Below, one piece after another: positions 1-8,332 of a stretch of 64,000 bases of DNA. Origin of the DNA: Flagellimonas aequoris. GTDB lineage: Bacteria > Bacteroidota > Bacteroidia > Flavobacteriales > Flavobacteriaceae. The stretch lies in the NCBI RefSeq assembly GCF_003584165.1, contig NZ_QXFJ01000031.1, positions 272,726 to 336,725 on the forward strand, given 5' to 3'. A program made the position numbers and the translations under genes. Within the stretch, counting starts at the first letter, position 1. Every line of letters starts with the position of its first letter. The notes below the pieces were generated by a model. It was not told the origin of the DNA, searched no databases, and was given only the letters and a program-made list of their open reading frames with translations.

Positions 1-1169
1 AGGCCAAGGCATCAGGAAGACCATTTCGTTTTTGGGCCACGCCCGATACCAAGACCGCGTGGGCCCGATTGGCTAAAATGGGAGTGGATTTTATCAACAC
101 CGATGAACCTGCCTTGGCGGTGCAATATCTGGAAAAACTTGATGGAAATACCTTCCGACTTAAAAATGAGATTGCTGTTTACGAACCAAAATATAGTTAC
201 AATCCCCAGTCCAAACCTAAGAATGTCATTGTAATGATCGGGGATGGCAACGGATTGGCCCAGATAACCTCGGCCATGATTGCCAACCGTGGAAGGCTTA
301 CCGTTGCTGGTTTGAAGAACATCGGTTTGGTAAAGACAGCATCTTTTGATGATTTGATAACCGATTCGGCTGCCGGTGCAACTGCCATGGCCACGGGCAA
401 CAAAACGAACAACCGTGCCATTGGTGTGGGACCCAAAGGTGAAATCTTGACCAATCTGGTTGACATTACGAACCAAAAAGGTTTCAATACGGCCATTATT
501 TCTACGGATGCCATTTACGGGGCCACCCCATCTGCTTTTTTTGCCCACCAAGTGGAGCGTGACAATACCGAGGGTCTTGTGGCAGATTTGACAAAGAGCC
601 CATTGGATTTTTTCATGGCAGGCGGCCAAAATCAGGAGAGTACTATTTCCAACGTTTTTAAAACCATAAGTTTTGATGCGTTTGAAGATTTTTCCGGACC
701 AACTGCGGTTTACCTAGGTGAGAACAAAGTACCCTCCATGAAGAATGGAAGAGGAAAAGCATTGCCCGAAGCGGTTAAAAAATCATTGGATGTATTGGGT
801 GCCAAGTCCGAACCTTTTTTCTTAATGGTGGAAGGAGCACAGATCGATAATGGGGGACACTCTAACAGTACCAGCGATATTGTCCAGGAAATGTTGGATT
901 TTGACGAGGCCATTGCAGAGGCCATCCGTTTTGCGGATGCCGATCAAAATACGTTGGTGGTCATTACCGCGGATCATGAAACATCAGGCTTTGGAATCGT
1001 TGGAGGAAGCTTGCATGATGGTACAGTTCAAGGTGATTTCTTGACCGTGGATCATACAGGAATTATGGTACCCTTGTTTGCGTATGGCCCGCATGCGGAA
1101 GATTTTAACGGGGTATATGAGAATACCGAGATTTTTCAAAAAATCTTGTTGGCCCTAGGGTTAAAATAA
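1..1169 (+). CDS. Alkaline phosphatase with N-terminal PI-PLC/GDPD-like domain (5' partial)
   Basis: The frame is open from the window edge (codons from base 3), so the gene starts upstream. Residues before the phosphatase (…RPFRFWATPDTKTAW…GVDFINTD) match the end of a phosphatidylinositol-phospholipase C/glycerophosphodiesterase-like barrel. Fusions of this domain to alkaline phosphatase are known in Flavobacteria. The phosphatase part has the metal-binding VMIGDGNG, the nucleophile motif DSAAGATA (near base 363), EGAQIDNGGH, the TADHE metal ligands and a late DHTG histidine. The product should release phosphate from phosphomonoesters outside the cytoplasm. The signal peptide would lie outside the window. 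A hairpin terminator follows at 1178. Family confident; the N-terminal domain is inferred from about 45 residues. Confidence 0.9.
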   Translation, partial: AKASGRPFRFWATPDTKTAWARLAKMGVDFINTDEPALAVQYLEKLDGNTFRLKNEIAVYEPKYSYNPQSKPKNVIVMIGDGNGLAQITSAMIANRGRLTVAGLKNIGLVKTASFDDLITDSAAGATAMATGNKTNNRAIGVGPKGEILTNLVDITNQKGFNTAIISTDAIYGATPSAFFAHQVERDNTEGLVADLTKSPLDFFMAGGQNQESTISNVFKTISFDAFEDFSGPTAVYLGENKVPSMKNGRGKALPEAVKKSLDVLGAKSEPFFLMVEGAQIDNGGHSNSTSDIVQEMLDFDEAIAEAIRFADADQNTLVVITADHETSGFGIVGGSLHDGTVQGDFLTVDHTGIMVPLFAYGPHAEDFNGVYENTEIFQKILLALGLK

Positions 1170-1177
1170 AATTTTCG

Positions 1178-1212
1178 GTGCGCTTGTTTTAGGCAGGCGC
1201 ACTTATTTTTTA
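1178..1212 (+). terminator. Rho-independent-like terminator after alkaline phosphatase
   Basis: GTGCGC (1178-1183) pairs with GCGCAC (1197-1202) across a 13-nt loop and is followed by TTATTTTTT. It sits just after the phosphatase stop and before the convergent HxlR gene. Confidence 0.6.
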
Positions 1213-1263
1213 GACTGATGATAAGTATCCATTCCTGAAAGAAAACTGCCATAGGTATTTTAT

Positions 1264-1614
1264 TCAAGGCTCAATCTTGATTTTTTTATGAGCCTTTGAA
1301 GCCTCTTTGCCCCAATGGGATATGGCATCCAGAACGGGGATCAGTGTTTGACCAAACGGGGTAAGTCCATACTCCACCTTCAGCGGGGGTTTGCTCGTGT
1401 ACACTTTTCTACATACGAGACCGTCGGCTTCCAATTCCTTGAGTTGAAGGCTCAAGGTACGCTCGGTGATCGTGGGGATTTCCTTGCGAAGCTCATTATA
1501 CCTTTTTTTGCCCCTGGTGAGATGTATTAATATCACCGACTTCCATTTTCCTCCTATGTATTTCATTGTGAGGCTGGTACTGCAAGGGAAATGTTTGTTG
1601 TCAACACAATACAT
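1264..1614 (-). CDS. HxlR-family winged-helix transcriptional regulator
   Basis: This 116-residue protein has the HxlR signature early (CSTSLTMKYIGGKWKSVI…) and then a winged helix with RYNELRKEIPTITERTLS and a conserved ELEADGLV wing. HxlR/YodB/QorR-type proteins often sense quinones or other electrophiles through an N-terminal cysteine. Cys3 and Cys11 are both present here. The gene is divergent from a nitroreductase/quinone-reductase operon with about 116 bp between them. That gap holds TATAGT/ACTATA half-sites, so I infer that it represses that operon and possibly itself. Family certain; the inducer is not shown by the sequence. Confidence 0.92.
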   Translation of the reverse strand: MYCVDNKHFPCSTSLTMKYIGGKWKSVILIHLTRGKKRYNELRKEIPTITERTLSLQLKELEADGLVCRKVYTSKPPLKVEYGLTPFGQTLIPVLDAISHWGKEASKAHKKIKIEP

Positions 1615-1660
1615 ATGTTAAAATTGTTTTAAAAATGCATGCTATACATTTTGACCGTTA

Positions 1661-1710
1661 TTGCAAAGATATAAAACTATACATACGTTTGTAACTATAA
1701 AAAGTATAGT
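1661..1710 (+). promoter_or_regulatory. Nitroreductase operon promoter with palindromic candidate HxlR operator
   Basis: A TTG (1661-1663) lies 20 nt before TACGTTTG (1684-1691), which matches the Bacteroidota -33/-7 consensus. The inverted repeat ACTATA (1694-1699), 5-nt spacer, TATAGT (1705-1710) covers the expected start point. A further ACTATA half-site is at 1676-1681. This layout would let a repressor block transcription initiation. Confidence 0.6.
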
Positions 1711-1730
1711 ATATAAATAACACTGGAATA

Positions 1731-2330
1731 ATGGATTTTTTACATCTGGCAGAACAACGTTACACAACAAAAAAATATAATCCCGATCAAAAAATACCCG
1801 AAGATCAAATACTTGAATTGAAGAACATTCTTCGGTTGAGTCCCTCTTCCATCAACAGTCAGCCATGGCGATTCATATTTGTGTCTGATGAAGCCATAAA
1901 AGAGAAACTGGCCAAACAGTCTTTTTTCAATGAACAAAAGATTAAGGATGCCAGCCATTTGGTAGTGTTTACGGTAGTCAGTGACATCAATAAATTTGAG
2001 GAACAAATAGAAAAGCATTTACAGCCGGGGAGTGTAGGATACTTCAAACAATTTTTAAAGCCCCTACCGGAAGATGAGATCAAGTCATGGCTATCTCACC
2101 AAGTGTATTTATCCCTTGGCTTCTTTTTAGGAGCTTGTGCCTCCATGGGAATCGATTCCACACCTATGGAAGGCATCCAAAAGGAAGGATACGACTCCAT
2201 TTTGAAACTGGATGGATATACCACTTTGTTTGCCGTTGCCATAGGATACCGCGATGAGGACGATGCCAATCAGCCGGCCCTAAAACAAAAATCCAGGATG
2301 GATCTCGAAGCCGTGGTCCAATCCCTATAA
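1731..2330 (+). CDS. Nitroreductase family FMN oxidoreductase (NfsB-like)
   Basis: This 199-residue protein has the nitroreductase fold signatures: an FMN-binding basic start (RYTTKKYNPD), LSPSSINSQPWRF around residues 34-47, and the C-terminal glycine region FAVAIGYRDEDDANQ. These flavoenzymes use NAD(P)H to reduce quinones, nitroaromatics and related electrophiles in the cytoplasm. It is the first gene after the HxlR-controlled promoter and is followed by mdaB- and ygiN-like genes on the same strand. Together they look like a quinone detoxification operon. The exact substrate cannot be read from sequence. Confidence 0.9.
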   Translation: MDFLHLAEQRYTTKKYNPDQKIPEDQILELKNILRLSPSSINSQPWRFIFVSDEAIKEKLAKQSFFNEQKIKDASHLVVFTVVSDINKFEEQIEKHLQPGSVGYFKQFLKPLPEDEIKSWLSHQVYLSLGFFLGACASMGIDSTPMEGIQKEGYDSILKLDGYTTLFAVAIGYRDEDDANQPALKQKSRMDLEAVVQSL

Positions 2331-2407
2331 CACCCTATTTACATTTTTTAATCTTCATACGGAAGACGCTGGGTCATCCGTCCAAATATTATTTTTAAAA
2401 CAAACCA

Positions 2408-3001
2408 ATGAAACATTTACACATTATCAACGCCCATCAATATTATCAAGGCATTTCCGAAGGAAAACTGACCAAAACCTTGGCAGAAACCACCAAGACT
2501 TTCTGTGAAGATCACGGATATACCTATTCCGAAACCATAATTGAGGATGGGTATGACCCTGCGGAGGAAGTGGAAAAATATGTAAAGGCGGATTATATTG
2601 TATTGCATACGCCCGTCTATTGGTTCAATACGCCGTGGATCCATAAAAAATACGTGGACGAGGTCTTCAATACCGGGTTGGCTTTGGGTAAATTGTTGAA
2701 AGATGATGGACGTACCCGAAAGGATCCCTCCAAAAATTATGGCACTGGCGGGCTGATGCAGGGAAGAAAAATGACCATGGTAACTTCATGGAATGCCCCG
2801 GAAGAATTTTCTGCGAACAAAGATCAATATTTGTTGAGTGGTAAGACCGCGGACGATGTACTGTACAATGTAGGAGTCAATTATCGATTTTGCGGATATG
2901 AGGTACTGCCCAATTTTCATTGTTTCAATGTGATCAAAGATCCACAAATTGAGATGTATCTTCGCGAATACAGAAATCATCTCGAAAACATCATAAAATA
3001 G
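2408..3001 (+). CDS. mdaB: NAD(P)H:quinone oxidoreductase, MdaB family
   Basis: This 197-residue flavodoxin-fold protein has the MdaB pattern HIINAHQYY at the N terminus, YIVLHTPVYWFNTPW (flavin-binding loop, about 63-77) and the family region GTGGLMQGRKMTMVTSWNAP. MdaB performs two-electron reduction of quinones to quinols with FAD and NADPH, which avoids semiquinone radicals. It lies 77 bp after the nitroreductase and 21 bp before a YgiN-like gene. The mdaB-ygiN neighbourhood is also found in E. coli, where the two enzymes are proposed to form a quinone redox cycle. Strong family call. Confidence 0.92.
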   Translation: MKHLHIINAHQYYQGISEGKLTKTLAETTKTFCEDHGYTYSETIIEDGYDPAEEVEKYVKADYIVLHTPVYWFNTPWIHKKYVDEVFNTGLALGKLLKDDGRTRKDPSKNYGTGGLMQGRKMTMVTSWNAPEEFSANKDQYLLSGKTADDVLYNVGVNYRFCGYEVLPNFHCFNVIKDPQIEMYLREYRNHLENIIK

Positions 3002-3022
3002 ATAACCATTTACAACAGCATC

Positions 3023-3310
3023 ATGAAAGTATATGTAATTGCCATCATTACCAGTAAACCGGAATACATGGGTGAGGTTAAAAATGCCTTGGTAGAGCTT
3101 ATGGAGGAAACCCATAAGGAAGAAGCCTGTATTCAATATGACCTTCATCGGGACAAAGAGGATGAAAACCGATTCATCTTTTATGAGATTTGGGAAGATC
3201 AAGAAGGTTTGGACAAGCATAATGGACAGCCCCATATCAAAAAATTCCAGGCTTTTGCCAACGGAAAACTGCAGGAAGCCCCAATGGTCATCAAGGCAAA
3301 CAAGGTTTAG
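3023..3310 (+). CDS. YgiN-like putative quinol monooxygenase (ABM domain)
   Basis: This 95-residue single antibiotic-biosynthesis-monooxygenase domain shows AIITSKPEYMGEVKNAL, the conserved EEACIQYDLHRDKED strand, FIFYEIWEDQEGLDKH and PHIKKF near the C terminus. The family forms dimeric ferredoxin-like barrels. The E. coli member YgiN re-oxidises quinols made by MdaB. Placement directly after mdaB supports the same role here. A strong terminator follows at 3336, which closes the three-gene unit. Confidence 0.88.
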   Translation: MKVYVIAIITSKPEYMGEVKNALVELMEETHKEEACIQYDLHRDKEDENRFIFYEIWEDQEGLDKHNGQPHIKKFQAFANGKLQEAPMVIKANKV

Positions 3311-3335
3311 TTTTACCAACAATCCTTTTCTAATG

Positions 3336-3369
3336 GGTGACCCGATATTGGGTCACCTATTATTTTTTT
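3336..3369 (+). terminator. Rho-independent terminator
   Basis: GGTGACCC (3336-3343) and GGGTCACC (3350-3357) form an 8-bp stem with loop GATATT, followed by TATTATTTTTTT. It separates the quinone-defence genes from the MFS exporter. Confidence 0.85.
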
Positions 3370-3397
3370 GAACTCCACGTCATAAAAACCTCCCATC

Positions 3398-4639
3398 ATG
3401 CCCTCCAAGTTGAACGTTTTAAATACCCGTTCGTATACCGATGTAAAAAGGTTGCCCTCCAAGTACAAAAAGAAGGCGACCATCATTTCCTTTTTAATGA
3501 TACCCTTGTCAGGTTTCGTTACGGATATTTATGCGCCATCCATGCCCACCATGGCTACGGAACTACACCAATCCGAATCCTCCATCCAGTTGACACTGAC
3601 CTTGTTTCTATTGAGCTATGCGATAGTACAATTTTTTGCGGGAAGCATTATGGACAGCTATGGCAGGTATCGGATTACCATTTTGGCCCTCTGTCTGTTT
3701 ATATTGAGCAATATTGTAATTGCTGTTTCTACCAGCATAGAACCCATTTACGCCATGCGAGTGCTGCAAGGGGTGGCCATAGGCTGTATCGGGGTTTCCA
3801 AGCGTAGTTTTTTTGTGGATGTACACGATGGTGAGGCCCGTAAAAACTATCTCAGTATCATGTCCATTGTTTGGTCCATTGCACCGATTATCGCCCCTTT
3901 TATTGGGGGTTACCTTCAGCATTATTTTAATTGGCAGGCCAGTTTTTATGTCCTTGCCGGGTATGCCACCCTTTTGTTGATTTTGGAACTTTTCTTTTCA
4001 GGGGAAACTGTTCGTGAGTTTAGGCCTTTCAATAGAGCCACGATCATTAAGGATTATGGCATCATGTTGCGGACACCGATGTTCGTGTTCGGGGTAATCT
4101 GTAGCGGGCTTTGTTACGGGACCATTATGGTTTTCAATCTATCTGGGGCTTTTATTATCGAACATGGAATGGGATTTCCTCCTTTAGTGGCCGGATATGC
4201 TTCTTTGGCCATGGGAATCGCTTGGTTGAGCGGTGGGTTTATTGGTAAGGCGCTCATCAACAAACCTTTTATTCCCAAACTTCGTGTGGCCAGCCTGTTG
4301 GGAATAGGAGTGACCCTGCTGATGATTTTCAGTGCAAATGGGTTGGAAAATATCTATACCATGCTATTTTTTGCCTTTTTGGTACATGTTGGGGTGGGCT
4401 TTATCTTCAACAATTACTTTGCCTATTGTATTGGCAGATTTCCTAAGATGGCCGGAATATCCGGAGGATTCATAGGAGGATCCGCTTTTTTTCTTACATC
4501 CATTTCAAGCTACGCCATTGTAGGTGCAGTGCATCCAAGTTCACAGATTGGATTGGGAATAAGTTATTTAAGCTTGGGATTGCTCATTTTGATCATTGTC
4601 CAGTTTTTAATAAAGCCCGAAAAAGTCATTTCTGAATAA
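3398..4639 (+). CDS. MFS multidrug efflux transporter, Bcr/CflA type
   Basis: This 413-residue protein has about 12 hydrophobic segments. The first helix carries the Bcr/CflA-type motif SGFVTDIYAPSMP (about residues 36-48), loop 2-3 has FAGSIMDSYGRY (major-facilitator motif A-like), and MRVLQGVAIGCIGVSKRSF follows. It should export drugs or small toxic compounds by proton antiport across the inner membrane. It sits after a terminator in the quinone-stress block on the same strand. A role in exporting electrophiles or their products is plausible but not proven. Its start at 3398 lies within 30 bp of the terminator. Confidence 0.88.
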   Translation: MPSKLNVLNTRSYTDVKRLPSKYKKKATIISFLMIPLSGFVTDIYAPSMPTMATELHQSESSIQLTLTLFLLSYAIVQFFAGSIMDSYGRYRITILALCLFILSNIVIAVSTSIEPIYAMRVLQGVAIGCIGVSKRSFFVDVHDGEARKNYLSIMSIVWSIAPIIAPFIGGYLQHYFNWQASFYVLAGYATLLLILELFFSGETVREFRPFNRATIIKDYGIMLRTPMFVFGVICSGLCYGTIMVFNLSGAFIIEHGMGFPPLVAGYASLAMGIAWLSGGFIGKALINKPFIPKLRVASLLGIGVTLLMIFSANGLENIYTMLFFAFLVHVGVGFIFNNYFAYCIGRFPKMAGISGGFIGGSAFFLTSISSYAIVGAVHPSSQIGLGISYLSLGLLILIIVQFLIKPEKVISE

Positions 4640-4650
4640 GGAGTTAATAA

Positions 4651-4683
4651 TTGCATACAGCTCGATCAGATGCTGTAGTTTTG
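4651..4683 (+). promoter_or_regulatory. Bacteroidota-type promoter of the MscS gene
   Basis: TTG (4651-4653) and TAGTTTTG (4676-4683, consensus TAnnTTTG) are 22 nt apart. The ATG at 4688 is only 4 nt past the -7 element, so the mRNA is probably leaderless or nearly so. Confidence 0.6.
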
Positions 4684-4687
4684 CACC

Positions 4688-5965
4688 ATGTTAGCGGAAA
4701 TTATAGCCATGTACAAGGATTGGGGGAGGTTGCTCTACGATTACCTCCTAAAAGCAGGGATGGGGGAAGGATTGGCTTCCTATATCAACTTGTTGATATT
4801 GTTGTTGGGGGTTTTGATCGTGGCCTTCGTGCTCGACCTGATTTTATGGAAGGTGTTGCGTTCGGTTTCCATCCGGTTGGCTCGTAAGTCGAAGAATAAC
4901 TTTGACAATTTTTTGGTGATGCACCAAGTGCCCCGCTACGTGGCACATATATTTCCATTGGTGCTTCTACTGGAGTTTGTCCCCATTGCCTTCATGGATT
5001 TCGACTATGCGGGGACCATTGCGTTGAAGACCATCAAAATTCTTTTTGTATTCCTTACCCTGGTCATTTTTAGAAAATTCTTCAAAAGTACCAACGGCTA
5101 TTTAAAAACATTGCCAAGGTTCAAGGATAAGCCCATCGACAGCTATGTTCAGGTGTTCATGATCTTTGCTTGGGTAGTGGGTATCCTTACCATATTTGCT
5201 ATTGTGACCGAGACCACGGTCTGGAAGTTTTTTACGGCATTGGGCGCCGCCTCGGCCATCATATTGCTCATCTTTAAGGATTCTATTTTGGGGCTGGTGG
5301 CCAGTATTCAAGTTACCATCAACGATATGGTACGGATAGGGGATTGGATAACCTTTGAAAAGTACGGTGCGGATGGGGATGTGATCGAAATTTCCTTGGC
5401 CACGGTAAAGGTCCAGAATTTTGACAAGACCATTACCACCATCCCTACCTACGCTTTGATTTCGGATTCCTTCAAAAACTGGAGAGGGATGCAGGTATCG
5501 GGTGGAAGACGTATCAAGCGGGCTTTGATCATCCGTCAAAAAAGCATACGGTTTTTGACCGAGAAAGATCTTGAGGCCTTGAAGAAAATCCAACTGGTGG
5601 AATCGTACATCAACACCAGAAGCGAACAGATCAATACCTACAACAGGGACAATAATATTGACAAAGGACTATTGGTGAACGGCCGTAACCTTACCAATTT
5701 TGGGGTATTCCGGAAATATGTCACCAATTATCTCCAGAACCACTCTGCCATCAACAAGAACATGACCTTGATGGTACGGCAATTGGAACCTACCCCAAAG
5801 GGCATTCCTTTGGAAATCTATGCCTTTAGCTCCGATAAGCGTTGGGAGAACTACGAATATGTCATGGCCGATATCTTTGATCATTTACTGGCCGCCTTAC
5901 CTTATTTTTCCTTGGAAGTTTTTGAATTTCCCACCTCCCTGACCATGGATACGTCCGAACATTGA
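4688..5965 (+). CDS. MscS-family mechanosensitive channel (YbdG-like)
   Basis: This 425-residue protein is close in length to E. coli YbdG (415). Hydrophobic segments lie near residues 31-57, 80-100, 105-125 and 148-168. The pore-lining helix FFTALGAASAIILLIFKDSILGLVASI lies around 178-204, followed by the MscS beta domain (VRIGDWITFEKYGADGDVIEI) and a cytoplasmic alpha/beta domain. Such channels open under membrane tension during hypo-osmotic shock; YbdG-type members give small conductance. The gene appears monocistronic with its own promoter at 4651. Family confident; the subfamily is based on length and the extra membrane segments. Confidence 0.9.
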   Translation: MLAEIIAMYKDWGRLLYDYLLKAGMGEGLASYINLLILLLGVLIVAFVLDLILWKVLRSVSIRLARKSKNNFDNFLVMHQVPRYVAHIFPLVLLLEFVPIAFMDFDYAGTIALKTIKILFVFLTLVIFRKFFKSTNGYLKTLPRFKDKPIDSYVQVFMIFAWVVGILTIFAIVTETTVWKFFTALGAASAIILLIFKDSILGLVASIQVTINDMVRIGDWITFEKYGADGDVIEISLATVKVQNFDKTITTIPTYALISDSFKNWRGMQVSGGRRIKRALIIRQKSIRFLTEKDLEALKKIQLVESYINTRSEQINTYNRDNNIDKGLLVNGRNLTNFGVFRKYVTNYLQNHSAINKNMTLMVRQLEPTPKGIPLEIYAFSSDKRWENYEYVMADIFDHLLAALPYFSLEVFEFPTSLTMDTSEH

Positions 5966-6072
5966 TTTTGGCCTTTTAGTTGGTTTTTTTATTGCCTTTC
6001 CCGAAGGAAAGCTGAAGTACATATGGGTTAATCCATAATTATTGATGGGACATACCAAGAAAAATCTAAAAG

Positions 6073-6126
6073 TTGTTCCTTAGGAACAAAAGGGACAAAT
6101 CTTGAAGGATTAAAGCCGTATTTTTG
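6073..6126 (+). promoter_or_regulatory. Perfect palindrome and -7 element upstream of M28 peptidase
   Basis: TTGTTCCT (6073-6080) and AGGAACAA (6082-6089) form an 8-bp perfect inverted repeat with a 1-nt centre. TATTTTTG (6119-6126) matches the -7 consensus and lies 23 nt before the start codon. No TTG lies at the usual spacing. The palindrome is centred near -50, so an activator site is possible. Confidence 0.45.
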
Positions 6127-6149
6127 GAGAATACCAAACCAATAACATT

Positions 6150-8264
6150 ATGAATCGCAGCATTTCCCTTAAATCAATTTTTTATTTCACCATCACAGTA
6201 TTGACCAGTCACCTTGTGGCGGCCCAAGATTGGAACGGATATACAACTTCCTCTTTCCAAGACCAAGAAAAAATGGAGGCCATGTTGCTCCAGAGCATGG
6301 ATTTTCCCAGTTATAGAGAACATTTGAAAAAATTAACGGAAAGGCCCCATATTGCCGGTACACCCGCCAATGAAAAAGTAGCCGATTATATGGCAAAGGT
6401 CATGGAAGGAGCTGGGATGAAGGTGGATCTCTATCCCTATGACATTTATATGTCCACAGATGGGGGAACGTCCAGTATTGATCTCGTCACCCCAATTAGA
6501 TTGCCCCTCAACCAGCAGGAGTACATCATGCCTGAAGACCCTTTTTCTTCAGACCTTACTTTGGGTAAAGGATGGAATGCCTATTCAGGAAGTGGGGATG
6601 TGACCTCTACCGTTGTCTATGCCAATTATGGCACCAAGGAAGATTTTGAAAAGCTCACGGAAATGGGCATCGAGATCAAGGGAAAAATTGTAATCGCCCG
6701 TTATGGAGGAAACTTTAGGGGATACAAGGCCAAGTTCGCCGAGCAATATGGCGCGGCAGGATTGATCATCTATACCGATCCGGCCGATAGTGGATATATG
6801 AAAGGGTTAGTGTATCCGAACGGGGTGTATTATGATGAAAGTGCCATACAAAGAGGTTCACTCTTGACCACCGATTATGAAGGGGACCCATTGACTCCTT
6901 TTGAACCTTCCCTACCATTGGATGGTAAAAAGAAGATTAAGCGGATGGACCCGTCCGAAGCCAGTTTGCATACTATTCCTGTTCTTCCTATTGCCTATGG
7001 TGCAGCCAAGGAGATTTTTGCAAGGATGAACGGAAAAGTGGTTCCTTCGGGTTGGCAAGGTGGCTTGCCGTATACCTATCGTTTGGAAGGTGGAAAAGAG
7101 TTTACCGTTCGGGTACAGGTAGATCAGAAAAAGGATTTTACACGGATCAATAATGTGGTGGGAACTTTTAAAGGTACCGAATATCCAGATGAATGGATTA
7201 TCTTGGGCTGCCACTACGACGCCTGGGCCTTTGGGGCCACCGACCCGAACAGTGGTACGGCCATGCTTTTGTCCTTGAGCGAAGCTTTGGGCAAGATGGT
7301 GAAAGAAGGTCATTCCCCCAAACGATCCATACTTATTGCCCATTGGGATGCCGAGGAGCACGGTGTGATTGGATCATCGGAATGGGTAGAGCAAATGCGC
7401 GATGCATTGGGCGCCAAAGCGGTTGCCTATCTCAATTTTGATGGGGGTGTTTCCGGTAAAAATTTCGGGGCAGCTTCTTCCCCCACTTTAAAAGGTCTGG
7501 TGACCGAAATGGCCCAAAAAGTGGATTACCCTTATACCGACAAAACGCTCTATGATCAATGGAGGGGGACAAAGGAAACACCATCCATAGGAAACCTTGG
7601 AGGAGGTTCCGACCATATCGGTTTTTATATGCATGTGGGTGTTCCTTCCCTAAGCGGCGGGTCCCACGGGCCTACCCTGTACCATACCAATTATGACGAC
7701 TTCCATTTTTATGAGACCTATGTGGATCCAGAATTTAAAATGGGGGGGACCATTGGGCAATGGGCCGGCTTAATGGCGCTGAGAATGGCCAATGCAGAAG
7801 TGATTCCCTATGATATAAAACGGTATGCCACCGACCTAAAAGGTCATTTTGAAAATGCCATCAAAAAAATACAGCAGTTCGATAGTGGGTTTAAAGGTTT
7901 TGAAAAGGTCGATAAAGCCATTGCTGTCTTGGAAAAGAACACAACTGTCTTGGATGCAGCCTTGTCCAAAGCTCTGAGCGGGGATAAATTGTCCAAAAAG
8001 CAGCTTACAAGTATCAACCAGCAACTGATTGCCTTGGAGAAAAGTTTTATTGATGAAAAGGGGATGTATTACGGTTCTTGGTATAAATCCTTGTATGCCT
8101 CTACAGACCCATTTAGTGGGTACGCCTCTTGGATCCTACCGGGATTGGAATATGAAATATCGCTTACTTCCACCGATAGGTTAGAGGAATGGGACCAGCG
8201 TTATGCCGCGGCAATCGAATCCTTGGCCAACAAAATATTGGTATTGGCAAACAGTTTGCCCTAA
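6150..8264 (+). CDS. Exported M28 metallopeptidase, glutamate carboxypeptidase II/PSMA type
   Basis: This 704-residue protein has a cleavable signal peptide (about residues 1-25, ending VAAQ). A PA-like insert (about 150-260) is followed by the co-catalytic zinc peptidase domain: GCHYDAW (zinc His near 354), ATDPNSG, the catalytic/zinc glutamates in HWDAEEHG (about 397-404), LNFDGG and a final zinc histidine in LYHTNYDD (about 512). A C-terminal helical region fits the transferrin-receptor-like dimerisation domain. It should trim peptides or acidic dipeptides in the periplasm or at the cell surface. A strong bidirectional terminator follows. Confidence 0.92.
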   Translation: MNRSISLKSIFYFTITVLTSHLVAAQDWNGYTTSSFQDQEKMEAMLLQSMDFPSYREHLKKLTERPHIAGTPANEKVADYMAKVMEGAGMKVDLYPYDIYMSTDGGTSSIDLVTPIRLPLNQQEYIMPEDPFSSDLTLGKGWNAYSGSGDVTSTVVYANYGTKEDFEKLTEMGIEIKGKIVIARYGGNFRGYKAKFAEQYGAAGLIIYTDPADSGYMKGLVYPNGVYYDESAIQRGSLLTTDYEGDPLTPFEPSLPLDGKKKIKRMDPSEASLHTIPVLPIAYGAAKEIFARMNGKVVPSGWQGGLPYTYRLEGGKEFTVRVQVDQKKDFTRINNVVGTFKGTEYPDEWIILGCHYDAWAFGATDPNSGTAMLLSLSEALGKMVKEGHSPKRSILIAHWDAEEHGVIGSSEWVEQMRDALGAKAVAYLNFDGGVSGKNFGAASSPTLKGLVTEMAQKVDYPYTDKTLYDQWRGTKETPSIGNLGGGSDHIGFYMHVGVPSLSGGSHGPTLYHTNYDDFHFYETYVDPEFKMGGTIGQWAGLMALRMANAEVIPYDIKRYATDLKGHFENAIKKIQQFDSGFKGFEKVDKAIAVLEKNTTVLDAALSKALSGDKLSKKQLTSINQQLIALEKSFIDEKGMYYGSWYKSLYASTDPFSGYASWILPGLEYEISLTSTDRLEEWDQRYAAAIESLANKILVLANSLP

Positions 8265-8288
8265 AAGACTTTATAGATATGTAATAGA

Positions 8289-8315
8289 AAGCAGGCCGAA
8301 AGGCCTGCTTTTTTA
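8289..8315. terminator. Bidirectional intrinsic terminator
   Basis: GCAGGCC (8291-8297), GAAA loop, GGCCTGC (8302-8308), flanked by A-run and T-run. It lies between the convergent M28 peptidase and DinB-fold genes and can serve both. Confidence 0.88.
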
Positions 8316-8332
8316 TCTGTGACCGTTGGGTT

